Positions 11,194 to 19,845 of a DNA stretch of 64,000 nucleotides are shown piece by piece (the stretch's first letter is position 1; each line of letters starts with the position of its first letter). The position numbers and the translations under genes were made by a program. The notes under the pieces were generated by a model. The model saw nothing but the letters and a program-made list of their open reading frames with translations, had not been told where the DNA came from and did not search any database. Source of the stretch: Paraburkholderia megapolitana. Lineage in GTDB: Bacteria; Pseudomonadota; Gammaproteobacteria; Burkholderiales; Burkholderiaceae. Location: contig NZ_CP041745.1 in NCBI RefSeq assembly GCF_007556815.1, forward strand, positions 1,398,501 through 1,462,500, in the 5' to 3' direction.

Positions 11194-11228
11194 TCGATGG
11201 GGCGGCGACTGCCCCTGACGATTGAGTC

Positions 11229-11266
11229 AACCCCGCGTGTCGTAGAACTACGAACGCGGGGTTTTT
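11229..11266 (+). terminator. Rho-independent terminator after leuA
   Basis: A 10-bp perfect stem, AACCCCGCGT (11229-11238) with ACGCGGGGTT (11254-11263), followed by T5. The loop also contains short complementary pieces (TCGTAG / CTACGA) that extend the stem. Confidence 0.9.
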
Positions 11267-11302
11267 CGCATCTGCGGTGCGCGCATGCGCGATTAGCGCG
11301 TG

Positions 11303-12874
11303 TTATTCCGCTGCCTCGCGGCGCCACATCCATTCGCGCCCGGTGCGCCGCGCAGCGCGTACGGGCTGCCGCACATCGACCGCGATCGCCCGGCGCGGTG
11401 CATCGGCCACGAACCTCTCGATTAACTCACGCACGTCGTGATCGACAAAATCGGCGCGCATCGCATCCACGATTAACGTCGCGCCGTCGGGAATCTGCTG
11501 CAAATAACGCTTGAGCGATACCTTGCCGAGAAACGACACGTCCTTGCGGAACGACAGCAGATAGTGGTCATCGTGCTGAGCCAAAGTGATCGGTCGCTGC
11601 AGGTTTGCGTGGAGCGCGAGCAGCACGCTGCACAGCATGCCGAGCACGATGCCGATCAACAGATCGGTGGCGAACACGCCCACCAGTGTCACGATGAACG
11701 GCGCAAACACTGCAAAGCCCTGTTTGGCGGTTGCCGCGAACAGCGACGGCTTCGTGAGCTTGATGCCGGTGAAAATCAGGATCGCGGCGAGACAGGCCAG
11801 CGGAATCAGATTGATGACGCTCGTCAGCGCGAACACGCTGACGAGCAGCAGCACGCCGTGAATCACCGCCGACAACCGGCTCTGCGCGCCCGCATGGACG
11901 TTCGCGGAACTGCGCACGATCACCGAAGTAATCGGCAAACCGCCGATCGCGCCCGCAATCAGATTGCCTACGCCTTGCGCCTTCAGTTCGCGATCGGGCG
12001 GAGCGGCGCGCCGCTTCGGATCGATCTGCTCGACGGCTTCGAGACTCAGCAGCGTTTCGAGACTCGCGACAATGGCCAATGTCATCGCGACACGCCACAC
12101 ATCGGGATTCGCGAGCTGGGCGAGATTCGGGCCGAAGTCGGCGAGCGCGAGTGCCGAGCGCAACGCCGCGAACGACTCGAGCACCGGCAACGCAACGCGA
12201 TGCTCGGCGGGCAGTGCGAACGTCGGCGCAAACATGCTGAGCATGAGTGTCGCAGCAATCCCGAGCAGCACGACGGCGAGCGGTGCGGGTACCGCGCGCA
12301 CCAGCGCGAAGCGGCGCAGCGCGGGGGTTTCCCAGGCGGCCAGCAATGCAAGCGACAGCACCGCAAGCACACAGGCTGCGAGCGACAACGCGCCGAACGG
12401 TGTGGCGATTGCGCCGGCCATTTGCGCGGTCGTCGCATCGTCGATGCCCGAAGTTATCCCGAGCGCAAACGGGATCTGCTTTACGATCAGCAGGAGGCCG
12501 ATTGCCGCGAGCATGCCTTTGATAACCGGCGACGGTACATAAGCGGCAAGGCGTCCCGCCTTCAGCATGCCGAAACCAAACTGGATCACGCCCGACAGCA
12601 ACACCGCGAGCAGGAACGCCGGAAAGCTACCGAGCCGCGCAATACCATCGACGACGATCACGACGAGCCCCGCGGCGGGCCCGCTGACACTGAGCCGCGA
12701 GCCGCTCAACGCAGCAACGACCAGCCCGCCGACGATCCCGGAGACCAGCCCCGCGAACGGCTCGACGCCGGATGCATTCGCAATGCCGAGACACAGCGGC
12801 AGCGCGACGAGAAACACGACGGTGCCCGCGAACAGATCGCGCGGGAACGTGGAGAAGCGAAGTCTGGCGTTCAT
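11303..12874 (-). CDS. SulP family anion transporter (possible bicarbonate transporter)
   Basis: A 523-residue protein with about 10-12 hydrophobic helices (first FAGTVVFLVALPLCLGIANA) and a C-terminal cytoplasmic STAS-like domain from about residue 430 (SFLGKVSLKRYLQQIPDGAT, DAMRADFVDHDV). SulP proteins carry sulfate, bicarbonate or other anions. Signature-like segments SGPAAGLVVIV and GAIGGLPITSVIVRSSANV are present. It lies 132 bp downstream of a beta-carbonic anhydrase on the same strand, which makes bicarbonate a plausible substrate, as for BicA-type carriers. Sulfate cannot be excluded. It converges with leuA. Confidence 0.88.
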   Translation of the reverse strand: MNARLRFSTFPRDLFAGTVVFLVALPLCLGIANASGVEPFAGLVSGIVGGLVVAALSGSRLSVSGPAAGLVVIVVDGIARLGSFPAFLLAVLLSGVIQFGFGMLKAGRLAAYVPSPVIKGMLAAIGLLLIVKQIPFALGITSGIDDATTAQMAGAIATPFGALSLAACVLAVLSLALLAAWETPALRRFALVRAVPAPLAVVLLGIAATLMLSMFAPTFALPAEHRVALPVLESFAALRSALALADFGPNLAQLANPDVWRVAMTLAIVASLETLLSLEAVEQIDPKRRAAPPDRELKAQGVGNLIAGAIGGLPITSVIVRSSANVHAGAQSRLSAVIHGVLLLVSVFALTSVINLIPLACLAAILIFTGIKLTKPSLFAATAKQGFAVFAPFIVTLVGVFATDLLIGIVLGMLCSVLLALHANLQRPITLAQHDDHYLLSFRKDVSFLGKVSLKRYLQQIPDGATLIVDAMRADFVDHDVRELIERFVADAPRRAIAVDVRQPVRAARRTGREWMWRREAAE

Positions 12875-12947
12875 GGTTTCGAGTGGAGTGGGTGGTGTGG
12901 GTGGGCGGAAATCGGTGTTCGTGTTTGCGGAGCGCGAGCGTTACCAC

Positions 12948-12975
12948 CCGGCTGTTCCCGCAAGGAAACAGCCGG
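12948..12975. other. GC-rich hairpin between carbonic anhydrase and SulP genes
   Basis: CCGGCTGTT (12948-12956) pairs with AACAGCCGG (12967-12975). Inner bases can pair as well. There is no T-run on the minus strand after it, so it is more likely an mRNA processing or partial attenuation element within the operon than a full terminator. Confidence 0.5.
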
Positions 12976-13006
12976 TGCGTTAAACGGATGGGGCTACCGC
13001 GGCGAA

Positions 13007-13678
13007 TCAGGCGTCGTTGCTTACCGGATGCGGCAGGGTTGCGTGTGCGCTCGGGGACGATTCAACCGGGATGTCGGCATAACCGTCGGCGATGACTTTC
13101 AGTCGTCCGTCTTCGAGCGAGAAAACCCAGCCGTGCACGAGCGGCGGCTTGTCCATGCCGCGTACGATCGGGCTGGCGCGCAACTGGCGTACCTGTTCGA
13201 GCACGTTCAGTTCGGCGAGGCGGTTCACGCGGCTCGCTTCGGATGGCAACTGGCCGAGTTCGTCGCGATGTGTGTGCGCGAGCGTGCAGAGCGGCGCGAT
13301 GCGACGGTTCACGTGCGGCAGTTCGGCCGCTGGCGGCAGCAGCGCGGCACGCACGCCGCCGCAGCCGTAGTGACCGCAGACAATCACATGGCCGACCTTC
13401 AACACGCGCACGGCGTACTCGAGCACGCTCGCACCGTTGTCGTCGTCGGGATCGAACAGGTTGGCGATGTTGCGATGGACGAACAGGTCGCCGGGCTCGC
13501 AGTGTGTGATGGTTTCGGCCGGGACCCGGCTGTCGGAGCAACCGATCCACAGCACGTGGGGATTCTGGCCTTGCGTCAGGCCGCTGAAGACCTGCGGGTC
13601 GCGGGCGGCGGCCTCCCGCGCCCAGGCGATATTGGCGACCAGCATGCGTTTGGGGCGATCCATCGAGAGCAACTCCAT
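13007..13678 (-). CDS. can: Beta-class carbonic anhydrase
   Basis: A 223-residue zinc enzyme that interconverts CO2 and bicarbonate. The ligands Cys47, Asp49 (with Arg51) in IGCSDSRVP, and His103 and Cys106 in VCGHYGCGGV, are all present, as is the HRNIANLF segment. It begins at ATG 13678, with a second in-frame ATG at 13663 that could be the true start. It is upstream of the SulP gene, suggesting coupled bicarbonate uptake and hydration, and downstream of an AraC-type regulator gene. Nested inverted repeats lie in its promoter region. Confidence 0.95.
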   Translation of the reverse strand: MELLSMDRPKRMLVANIAWAREAAARDPQVFSGLTQGQNPHVLWIGCSDSRVPAETITHCEPGDLFVHRNIANLFDPDDDNGASVLEYAVRVLKVGHVIVCGHYGCGGVRAALLPPAAELPHVNRRIAPLCTLAHTHRDELGQLPSEASRVNRLAELNVLEQVRQLRASPIVRGMDKPPLVHGWVFSLEDGRLKVIADGYADIPVESSPSAHATLPHPVSNDA

Positions 13679-13745
13679 CTGTGATGCGGAGCGACGAACC
13701 TGTCCGGGACAGGTGTGGGGGACGTCGGTGCCGCGTCAAACCTTA

Positions 13746-13774
13746 CCAATAGCTTTCTATCGAAAAAATATTGG
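13746..13774. promoter_or_regulatory. Nested inverted repeats in the carbonic anhydrase promoter region
   Basis: CCAATA (13746-13751) and TATTGG (13769-13774) form an outer dyad, and ATAG-N4-CTAT (13749-13760) an inner one. The local sequence is AT-rich against a GC-rich background. This could bind a dimeric regulator; the ATAG-N4-CTAT form recalls LysR-type boxes. No regulator is assigned. Confidence 0.35.
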
Positions 13775-13783
13775 CGTGTCAGA

Positions 13784-13826
13784 GAAAAAAATCGCGGCTC
13801 ATGCGACATAAATAAAAAAAAGCCGC
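13784..13826 (-). terminator. Terminator after the AraC-type gene
   Basis: On the minus strand GCGGCT (13826-13821) pairs with AGCCGC (13799-13794), followed by GATTTTTTT. The loop is long (21 bases) and T-rich, and another T8 follows the first arm. It ends transcription of the AraC gene before the carbonic anhydrase promoter. Confidence 0.55.
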
Positions 13827-13839
13827 CTCTACATCCCGG

Positions 13840-14685
13840 TTAACGGTTGTCGCTCCAGCGACCCGGCGATACGCCGCTTGCCTTCTTGAAATGACGATTG
13901 AAGTGGCTCTGGTCGGTAAAGCCGCTTGTTGCAGCGACTTCGGTTGCCGACATGCCGGCCCGCAGGGCATCGCGCGCACGGGATAGTCGAACCTGGTTGC
14001 GCCAGGCATGTGGCGCCATGCCGACCTCGCGCGTGAAGATTCTTGCCGCATGGAACTTGGACAGCCCGACGGTGCTGGCGAGTTCGGAGAGATCGAGCGG
14101 TGCGGTCAATTCGTCGAGCATGCGTGTTTTCATTCGTTCGACGCGCACGCGGTCGCGGGTCATCGGCCGGGACGGCGGGCGTAGCCTCGCGTGGCGCGTG
14201 AGCAGGGTCGAAACGGCGTCGAGCAGTGCATACTCGGAAGCGAGCAGGTCACTGCTCGCTTCCAGCGTGCGGTGAGCCAGCAGGGCGCGCCTTACCAGGT
14301 CGGCATCTTTAATGATGTCCGTGTTGAACCATGGTATGGCGTGTCGGGAGAGGCCTGTCTCGCTAGCTACGGTCTGTACGAAATCGACCGGTAGGTAGAA
14401 GGTGCGACATTGCCACCCGGCGTCGCCCGCGCTCGATCCGGTGTGGATCTCCCCAGGGTTGATGATGGGCAACGAACCCGCATCGGCGACGAACCGCGTG
14501 CCGCGATAATCGTAACGTTCAGCGCCTTGCTCGATGACCGACACGGTGTACGCGTCATGCCAGTGGGGCGAGTAGACGTGATCGGTGAATCGGGCCGTCA
14601 CCATGTCGCCACCGGGAATCAGCGCGGAGCGCCAGTAGTGAGCGTCGTTTCGAGAGGTCGCTTTCGTCATGTTCGAATCATCCAC
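13840..14685 (-). CDS. AraC family transcriptional regulator
   Basis: A 281-residue protein with an N-terminal cupin-like sensing domain (SPHWHDAYTVSVIEQGAE, PIINPGEIHTG) and a C-terminal double helix-turn-helix (from about residue 170: LDLSELASTVGLSKFHAARI, AATSGFTDQSHFNRHFKKAS). The final motif is the AraC signature. It starts 18 bp after the lipoprotein gene on the same strand. Its ligand and targets are not evident; the carbonic anhydrase/SulP genes directly downstream are candidates only by position. A second ATG at 14670 is possible. Confidence 0.9.
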   Translation of the reverse strand: MDDSNMTKATSRNDAHYWRSALIPGGDMVTARFTDHVYSPHWHDAYTVSVIEQGAERYDYRGTRFVADAGSLPIINPGEIHTGSSAGDAGWQCRTFYLPVDFVQTVASETGLSRHAIPWFNTDIIKDADLVRRALLAHRTLEASSDLLASEYALLDAVSTLLTRHARLRPPSRPMTRDRVRVERMKTRMLDELTAPLDLSELASTVGLSKFHAARIFTREVGMAPHAWRNQVRLSRARDALRAGMSATEVAATSGFTDQSHFNRHFKKASGVSPGRWSDNR

Positions 14686-14703
14686 CAGTCCGGACCGATG
14701 CCA

Positions 14704-15234
14704 TCAGAACAGACTGCGGCGATCCGGATCGTGCAGCGGGTCCGGGGTTTTCTGCGTGAGTCGCACGATGCCCTGATCGTCGAAATAGAAGCTGTACATC
14801 ATGTACCAGACGTTGTCTTCGAGGTAGCGGTAGGTCCAGACTTCTTTCTTCATCAGCGGGAAATACGAGGTTTCCTCTGGGCGCCCGAAATTGACGAGCA
14901 CGTCGTTCTTCGTCCATTTGCCGATTTCCGCGCGATAGAACTCGTTGGGCTGCAGCACCTGGCGCACGTTGAGGATCTTGCCGGACGCATCGATATCGGC
15001 GGCGATCGTGGTTTCGCCCATCGGCTGGGTCGGCCACATCAGCCGTTTGCCGCCGTTCGGCAGGTCGTAGACTTCGCGCGGGGGCCCGAGCCCGGTCACG
15101 ATGGTCGACTGGTCCTCGCCCGGCTGAAAACGTTGCCACGGTTGTGCGCAGCCGGCCAGCGCCAGTGCGCTCAGGCAGACCACCGCGGCGCGCCGCAACC
15201 GCGCACGCGGCGCCGATGAAAGACGGGTAGACAT
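14704..15234 (-). CDS. Small outer-envelope lipoprotein, BamE/SmpA-like repeats
   Basis: ATG 15234 is preceded by a perfect GGAGGA, so it is preferred over longer in-frame readings. The 176-residue protein has a lipoprotein signal (RRAAVVCLSALALAGC) with the lipidated Cys at the end. The mature part shows two similar segments, each with a G-x-P-x-E/V turn and a following aromatic strand: GLGPPREVYDLPNGGKRLMW and NFGRPEETSYFPLMKKEVWT. This recalls the SmpA/OmlA (BamE-like) fold. The function is unknown. It is followed by the AraC gene (18 bp). Confidence 0.75.
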   Translation of the reverse strand: MSTRLSSAPRARLRRAAVVCLSALALAGCAQPWQRFQPGEDQSTIVTGLGPPREVYDLPNGGKRLMWPTQPMGETTIAADIDASGKILNVRQVLQPNEFYRAEIGKWTKNDVLVNFGRPEETSYFPLMKKEVWTYRYLEDNVWYMMYSFYFDDQGIVRLTQKTPDPLHDPDRRSLF

Positions 15235-15391
15235 GAATTCCTCCGATGACATTCGATAGCGGGCTCGCGGTATCGAGATGCGGTATTTTGACACGCGGCC
15301 CGACAAAAGACCGGCGCGCCGCGCGTTTGCTTGCCCTCGCGCCCGGCGGTGTCCTATGATCCGCGCTCTGATGGATCGAGCGGAGCGAGAG

Positions 15392-16750
15392 ATGGAATTC
15401 GGGTGGTGGGAAAGGGCGCAACGTGGAACGCGGCGCGAAGGGTGCGGTAAGGCTCGCTACGGTCGTGCGGCGCTGGCGTGGGCGGTGGTGGCGACTCTGG
15501 CGCTGTTGACGGTGTCGGCAGCGCAAGCGGCCCAGACGGCCCAGACGACGGCGCGTCCCACCGGCAAGCCGGTCCAGCTCGCGCTAATCGAAGGAATGTC
15601 CGGCCCGTTCGCCAACGCCGGCGCGGCGGTCGAGCGCAACCTGCGCTTCGGCATCGAACAGGTCAACGCGCGCGGCGGCGTCAAGCTCAACGACGGCGCG
15701 CATCCGCTCGAACTCGTCGTGCTCGACAGCAAGGGCAGCACCGAAGAAGCGCTGGTCCAGCTGCGCGCGGCCGCGGACCGCCATATCGGTTTCATCCTGC
15801 AGGGCAACAGCTCGGCGGTCGCGGCGGCACTGCTCGGCGCGATCGACCGCCAGAACACCCGCGAGCCCGACAATCGCGAACTGTTCCTCAACTATTCCGC
15901 CGACGATCCCGCCCTGACGAACGCGGACTGCAGCTTCTGGCATTTCCGCTTCGATGCGCACGCGGGCATGCGCATGGACGCGCTGGCGGACGTGATCGAG
16001 CACGACCAGTCGGTGAAAAAGGTCTATCTGCTGAATCAGGACTACAGCTTCGGCCACGACGTGAGCCGGCTGGCGCGCACGGCGCTGGCGGCCAAACGCC
16101 CGGACATCGCGGTGGTGGGCGACGAATTCCACCCGATCGGTCGCGTCAAGGATTTCGCGCCCTACATCGCCAAGATCCGCGCGAGCGGCGCCGACGCGGT
16201 TGTAACCGGCAACTGGGGCAACGATCTGACGCTGCTGGTGAAGGCCGCGCGCGAACAGGGGCTGGACACGCGGTTCTACACGTTCTACGGCAACAGCCTT
16301 GGCGCGCCGGCGGCGCTCGGCGATGCCGGCGTGAAGCGCGTGCTGGCGGTCGCCGACTGGCATCCGAACGCCGGCGGTACGGCCTCGGACGCGTGGTATC
16401 GCGCATACCGCGCCCGCTTCCCGGCGGCCCAGGACGACTACCCGGTGCTGCGCATGGAACTGCTGGTCGAAATGCTCGCCGCGGCGCTGAACAAGGCCGG
16501 CAGCGCCGACCCTGTGGCGGTGGCGCGGGCGCTCGAAGGGATGAAGTTCGACAACGGCTTCCACCCGATGTGGATGCGCGCCGACGACCACCAGGTTATC
16601 CAGCCCCTTTATGTGATGGAGATGGACAAGGCCGGCACGCCGGGCGTGCGCTTTGACAACGAAGGCTCCGGATACGGCTTCAGGACGGTGCTGGCGCTGC
16701 CCGCGGAGCGCACCGTGCCGCCGACTGTCTGCCGGATGCAGCGGCCGTAA
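15392..16750 (+). CDS. Branched-chain amino acid-type ABC transporter substrate-binding protein
   Basis: A periplasmic binding protein of the LivK / Peripla_BP_6 type, 452 residues from ATG 15392 (preceded by GAGCGAGAG; ATG 15371 is an alternative). The signal peptide is [20 protein letters not shown] with cleavage near AQAAQ. The mature domain begins with [20 protein letters not shown], the usual ligand-lobe start, and includes [17 protein letters not shown] and [17 protein letters not shown]. No permease or ATPase gene is adjacent, so it is an orphan that works with a distant transporter or as a sensor. The ligand is not predictable. Confidence 0.88.
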   Translation: MEFGWWERAQRGTRREGCGKARYGRAALAWAVVATLALLTVSAAQAAQTAQTTARPTGKPVQLALIEGMSGPFANAGAAVERNLRFGIEQVNARGGVKLNDGAHPLELVVLDSKGSTEEALVQLRAAADRHIGFILQGNSSAVAAALLGAIDRQNTREPDNRELFLNYSADDPALTNADCSFWHFRFDAHAGMRMDALADVIEHDQSVKKVYLLNQDYSFGHDVSRLARTALAAKRPDIAVVGDEFHPIGRVKDFAPYIAKIRASGADAVVTGNWGNDLTLLVKAAREQGLDTRFYTFYGNSLGAPAALGDAGVKRVLAVADWHPNAGGTASDAWYRAYRARFPAAQDDYPVLRMELLVEMLAAALNKAGSADPVAVARALEGMKFDNGFHPMWMRADDHQVIQPLYVMEMDKAGTPGVRFDNEGSGYGFRTVLALPAERTVPPTVCRMQRP

Positions 16751-16827
16751 CCGGCGCCGTGCCGTCGCAGGGCTGGTCGGCAGGAAGCGCGGGCGAAGGC
16801 GCCCCGAAGTACACCGAACCACAGGGG

Positions 16828-16856
16828 TTCGCCGTACGATCGTGCTGTGCTACAAT
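16828..16856 (+). promoter_or_regulatory. Candidate promoter of rpsO
   Basis: TACAAT at 16851-16856 is a strong -10 (5 of 6). A weak -35, TTCGCC at 16828-16833, lies 17 bases upstream. The position gives a leader of about 65 bases before rpsO. Confidence 0.55.
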
Positions 16857-16928
16857 GCGCGCTTCGTTGTAAACCCACGGCACGGCCTTTCTTCCGTGAC
16901 CGCCTGTCTAGTTTCTAAGGAAATCAAC

Positions 16929-17201
16929 ATGTCCGTAGCTGAAGTTACCAAGAAGTCCGACGTCGTCGCGCAATTCGCACGCGCTGCTAACGACACCGGC
17001 TCCCCTGAAGTTCAGGTCGCGCTGCTCACGACCCGTATCAACGAACTCACCGTTCACTTCAAGGCCCATTCGAAGGATCACCATAGCCGCCGCGGTCTGC
17101 TGCGCATGGTGAGCCGCCGTCGCAAGCTGCTCGACTACCTGAAGGGCAAGGACGCCGATCGTTATCGCACGCTGATCGAGAAGCTGGGTCTGCGTAAGTA
17201 A
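16929..17201 (+). CDS. rpsO: 30S ribosomal protein S15
   Basis: A 90-residue protein of standard length that binds 16S rRNA in the platform of the small subunit. Diagnostic segments are [32 protein letters not shown] and [14 protein letters not shown] 16929 follows AAGGAA. A clear terminator follows, and pnp lies 350 bp downstream, the conserved rpsO-pnp order. Confidence 0.99.
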   Translation: MSVAEVTKKSDVVAQFARAANDTGSPEVQVALLTTRINELTVHFKAHSKDHHSRRGLLRMVSRRRKLLDYLKGKDADRYRTLIEKLGLRK

Positions 17202-17221
17202 TCGGATGGTCTTTCAGCAAG

Positions 17222-17261
17222 ATGCCTGTGTCAGTTCCGCTGATACAGGCATTTTGTTTTT
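17222..17261 (+). terminator. Rho-independent terminator after rpsO
   Basis: ATGCCTGTGTCAG (17222-17234) pairs with CTGATACAGGCAT (17240-17252) with one G-T wobble, then TTTTGTTTTT. The rpsO-pnp read-through seen in enterics would have to pass it. Confidence 0.9.
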
Positions 17262-17415
17262 CAACGGTGCGCTTTAACTGAGGTGCATCGACAGGTTGTC
17301 CGCCATAGTTCGTCTCACAGATTGTCGCCGTCGCAGTTGTTGCGGTTCATGGCAGCACGGGACGAAACATCCGGCGGCACAACCAGAAACACGGCCGGGC
17401 TGCGGGGCAGAGCTT

Positions 17416-17469
17416 TGTGTCATTCCAGCGGTTCGCGTGTCGCGCGGTTCTCTGGAATGGCATAACACA
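17416..17469 (+). promoter_or_regulatory. Long hairpin in the pnp leader
   Basis: TGTGT-CATTCCAG (17416-17428) pairs with CTGGAATG (17452-17459) and, after a short bulge, ACACA (17465-17469). A GC-rich inner region (GGTTCGCG / CGCGCGG) can extend it. It lies 83 bp before pnp within a 350-bp gap that otherwise contains no gene. In E. coli the pnp leader folds into an RNase III site used for autoregulation; a similar role here is inference. Confidence 0.5.
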
Positions 17470-17551
17470 CCTCTTCCCGCGTGGCTCCGGTCATGGCGTT
17501 GCCGCGCCGCTGCTAGTCCGCGCGGCATAACGAAGCGTAAAGGAGTGACTA

Positions 17552-19696
17552 ATGTTCAATAAGATCGTCAAAGAGTTCAAGTGGGGACAACATAACGTTC
17601 GCCTGGAAACCGGTGAGATCGCCCGTCAGGCAAGCGGTGCCGTCCTCGTGGACATCGAAGATACGGTGGTGCTCGCCACGGTCGTCGGTGCCAAGACGGC
17701 GAAGCCGGGTCAGGATTTCTTCCCGCTGACCGTCGACTACCTCGAGAAAACCTATTCCGCAGGCAAGATCCCCGGTGGCTTCTTCCGCCGCGAAGGCCGT
17801 CCGTCGGAAGGCGAGACGCTGATCTCGCGCCTGATCGACCGTCCGCTGCGCCCGCTCTTCCCGGAAGGCTTCTACAACGAAGTCCAGGTCGTGATCCATG
17901 TGATGTCGATCAACCCGGACGTGCCAGCCGACATCCCCGCGCTGATCGGCGCCTCGGCTGCACTGGCTATCTCCGGCCTGCCGTTCAACGGCCCGGTGGG
18001 CGCCGCACGCGTCGCCTACATCAACAACGAATACGTGCTGAACCCGACGCGTTCGCAGATCAAGGAATCGAGCCTCGACCTCGTGGTTGCCGGTACGGAA
18101 CGCGCAGTGCTGATGGTCGAATCGGAAGCGCAACAGCTGTCGGAAGAAGTGATGCTCGGCGCCGTGGTGTTCGGCCACGACCAGATGCAGATCGCGATCG
18201 ACGCGATCCACGAACTCGTGCGCGAAGGCGGCAAGCCCGAATGGGACTGGAAGCCGGCGCCGAAGAACGAAGCGCTGATCTCGCGCGTGACCGAAGTGGC
18301 TGAGGCCAATCTGCTCGCCGCCTATCAGGTCCGCGACAAGCAGGCCCGTTCGGCAAAGCTGAAGGAAATCTACGCCGCTACGTCGGCCGCGCTGGAAGCG
18401 GACGCCGCTGCGGGCGGTACCGTCGCTGCCGACAAGGCAACCGTCGGCAACGTGCTGTTCGACATCGAAGCGAAGATCGTCCGTTCGCAGATCCTGAACG
18501 GTGAGCCGCGTATCGACGGCCGCGACACGCGCACGGTGCGCCCGATCGAAATCCGTACCGGCGTGCTGCCGCGTACCCACGGTTCGGCACTGTTCACGCG
18601 CGGCGAAACGCAGGCGCTCGTCGTCGCGACGCTCGGCACGAAGGGTGACGAGCAGATCATCGACGCACTCGAAGGCGAATACCGCGAGCGCTTCATGCTC
18701 CACTACAACATGCCTCCGTTCGCGACCGGCGAAACGGGCCGCGTCGGTTCGCCGAAGCGCCGTGAAATCGGTCACGGCCGTCTCGCGAAGCGCGCGCTCG
18801 TCGCGTGTCTGCCGAGCGCCGAAGAATTCGGTTACTCGATCCGCGTCGTATCGGAAATCACGGAATCGAACGGTTCGTCGTCGATGGCTTCGGTGTGCGG
18901 CGGCTGCCTCGCACTGATGGACGCCGGCGTGCCGATGAAGGCGCACGTCGCGGGTATCGCGATGGGCCTGATTCTCGAAGGCAACAAGTTCGCGGTGCTG
19001 ACCGACATCCTCGGCGACGAAGATCACCTCGGCGACATGGACTTCAAGGTAGCCGGCACGGAACAAGGCGTGACCGCGCTGCAGATGGACATCAAGATCC
19101 AGGGCATCACGAAGGAAATCATGCAGGTTGCACTCGCGCAAGCGAAGGAAGGCCGCCTGCATATTCTCGGCAAGATGACCTCGGCTGTGTCGGGTGCGAA
19201 TACCGAACTGTCGGACTACGCGCCGCGCATGATCACGATCAAGATCAACCCGGAAAAGATCCGCGACGTGATCGGCAAGGGTGGCTCGGTGATCCGCGCG
19301 CTGACCGAAGAAACCGGCACGACGATCGATATCTCCGACGACGGCATCGTCACCATCGCGAGCACGAGCAGCGAAGGCATGGCCGAAGCGAAGAAGCGCA
19401 TCGAGAACATCACGATGGAAGTCGAAGTGGGCCAGGTGTACGAAGGTGCGGTCCTCAAGCTGCTCGACTTCGGTGCGATCGTCAACATCCTGCCGGGCAA
19501 GGACGGTCTGCTGCATATTTCCGAAATCGCCAACGAGCGCATCAAGGACATCAACGACTACCTGAAGGAAGGCCAGCAAGTGAAGGTCAAGGTCATCCAG
19601 ACGGACGAGAAGGGTCGTGTGCGTCTGTCGGCCAAGGCTTTGTTGAACGAAGCGCCGTCGGGTGCGCCGCAAGGCGAGTCGACGCCGCAGCAATAA
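17552..19696 (+). CDS. pnp: Polyribonucleotide nucleotidyltransferase (PNPase)
   Basis: A 714-residue phosphorolytic 3'-5' exoribonuclease, part of the RNA degradosome in many bacteria. Domains in order: the first RNase PH fold (residues 10-145), a helical linker, the second RNase PH fold (about 310-540, with [20 protein letters not shown]), the KH domain (about 553-612, [20 protein letters not shown]) and the S1 domain (about 622-690, [20 protein letters not shown]). The start follows AAAGGAGTG. The gene has its own structured leader and a strong terminator. Confidence 0.99.
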   Translation: MFNKIVKEFKWGQHNVRLETGEIARQASGAVLVDIEDTVVLATVVGAKTAKPGQDFFPLTVDYLEKTYSAGKIPGGFFRREGRPSEGETLISRLIDRPLRPLFPEGFYNEVQVVIHVMSINPDVPADIPALIGASAALAISGLPFNGPVGAARVAYINNEYVLNPTRSQIKESSLDLVVAGTERAVLMVESEAQQLSEEVMLGAVVFGHDQMQIAIDAIHELVREGGKPEWDWKPAPKNEALISRVTEVAEANLLAAYQVRDKQARSAKLKEIYAATSAALEADAAAGGTVAADKATVGNVLFDIEAKIVRSQILNGEPRIDGRDTRTVRPIEIRTGVLPRTHGSALFTRGETQALVVATLGTKGDEQIIDALEGEYRERFMLHYNMPPFATGETGRVGSPKRREIGHGRLAKRALVACLPSAEEFGYSIRVVSEITESNGSSSMASVCGGCLALMDAGVPMKAHVAGIAMGLILEGNKFAVLTDILGDEDHLGDMDFKVAGTEQGVTALQMDIKIQGITKEIMQVALAQAKEGRLHILGKMTSAVSGANTELSDYAPRMITIKINPEKIRDVIGKGGSVIRALTEETGTTIDISDDGIVTIASTSSEGMAEAKKRIENITMEVEVGQVYEGAVLKLLDFGAIVNILPGKDGLLHISEIANERIKDINDYLKEGQQVKVKVIQTDEKGRVRLSAKALLNEAPSGAPQGESTPQQ

Positions 19697-19710
19697 CGCG
19701 GTAGTGAAGC

Positions 19711-19746
19711 AACGGCCGGCAGCGCGCATGCGCGCCGGCCGTTTTT
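19711..19746 (+). terminator. Rho-independent terminator after pnp
   Basis: ACGGCCGGC (19712-19720) pairs with GCCGGCCGT (19734-19742); the GCGCGCATGCGCGC loop is itself self-complementary. T5 follows. Confidence 0.92.
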
Positions 19747-19845
19747 CATGCAGGGCGGATTGCAGTGCGAACCGGGCGCGCGACATCGCGATGCACGTTT
19801 CTGACACGGTTAGCAGCGCAATCCAGACCTTGGGAGTAGCGACAG

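Noticed and set aside
15456..15468. ACGGTCGT near the start of the binding-protein gene as another operator of the acyl-CoA regulon
   Set aside because: It lies inside the coding sequence and lacks the outer G...C pairing. The same core also occurs inside pnp, nuoG and, reversed, the first MaoC gene, so it is taken as chance.
17549..19807. 752-codon minus-strand open frame opposite pnp
   Set aside because: Composition dominated by Arg, His, Asp and Val without any family motif; antisense to an unambiguous pnp.
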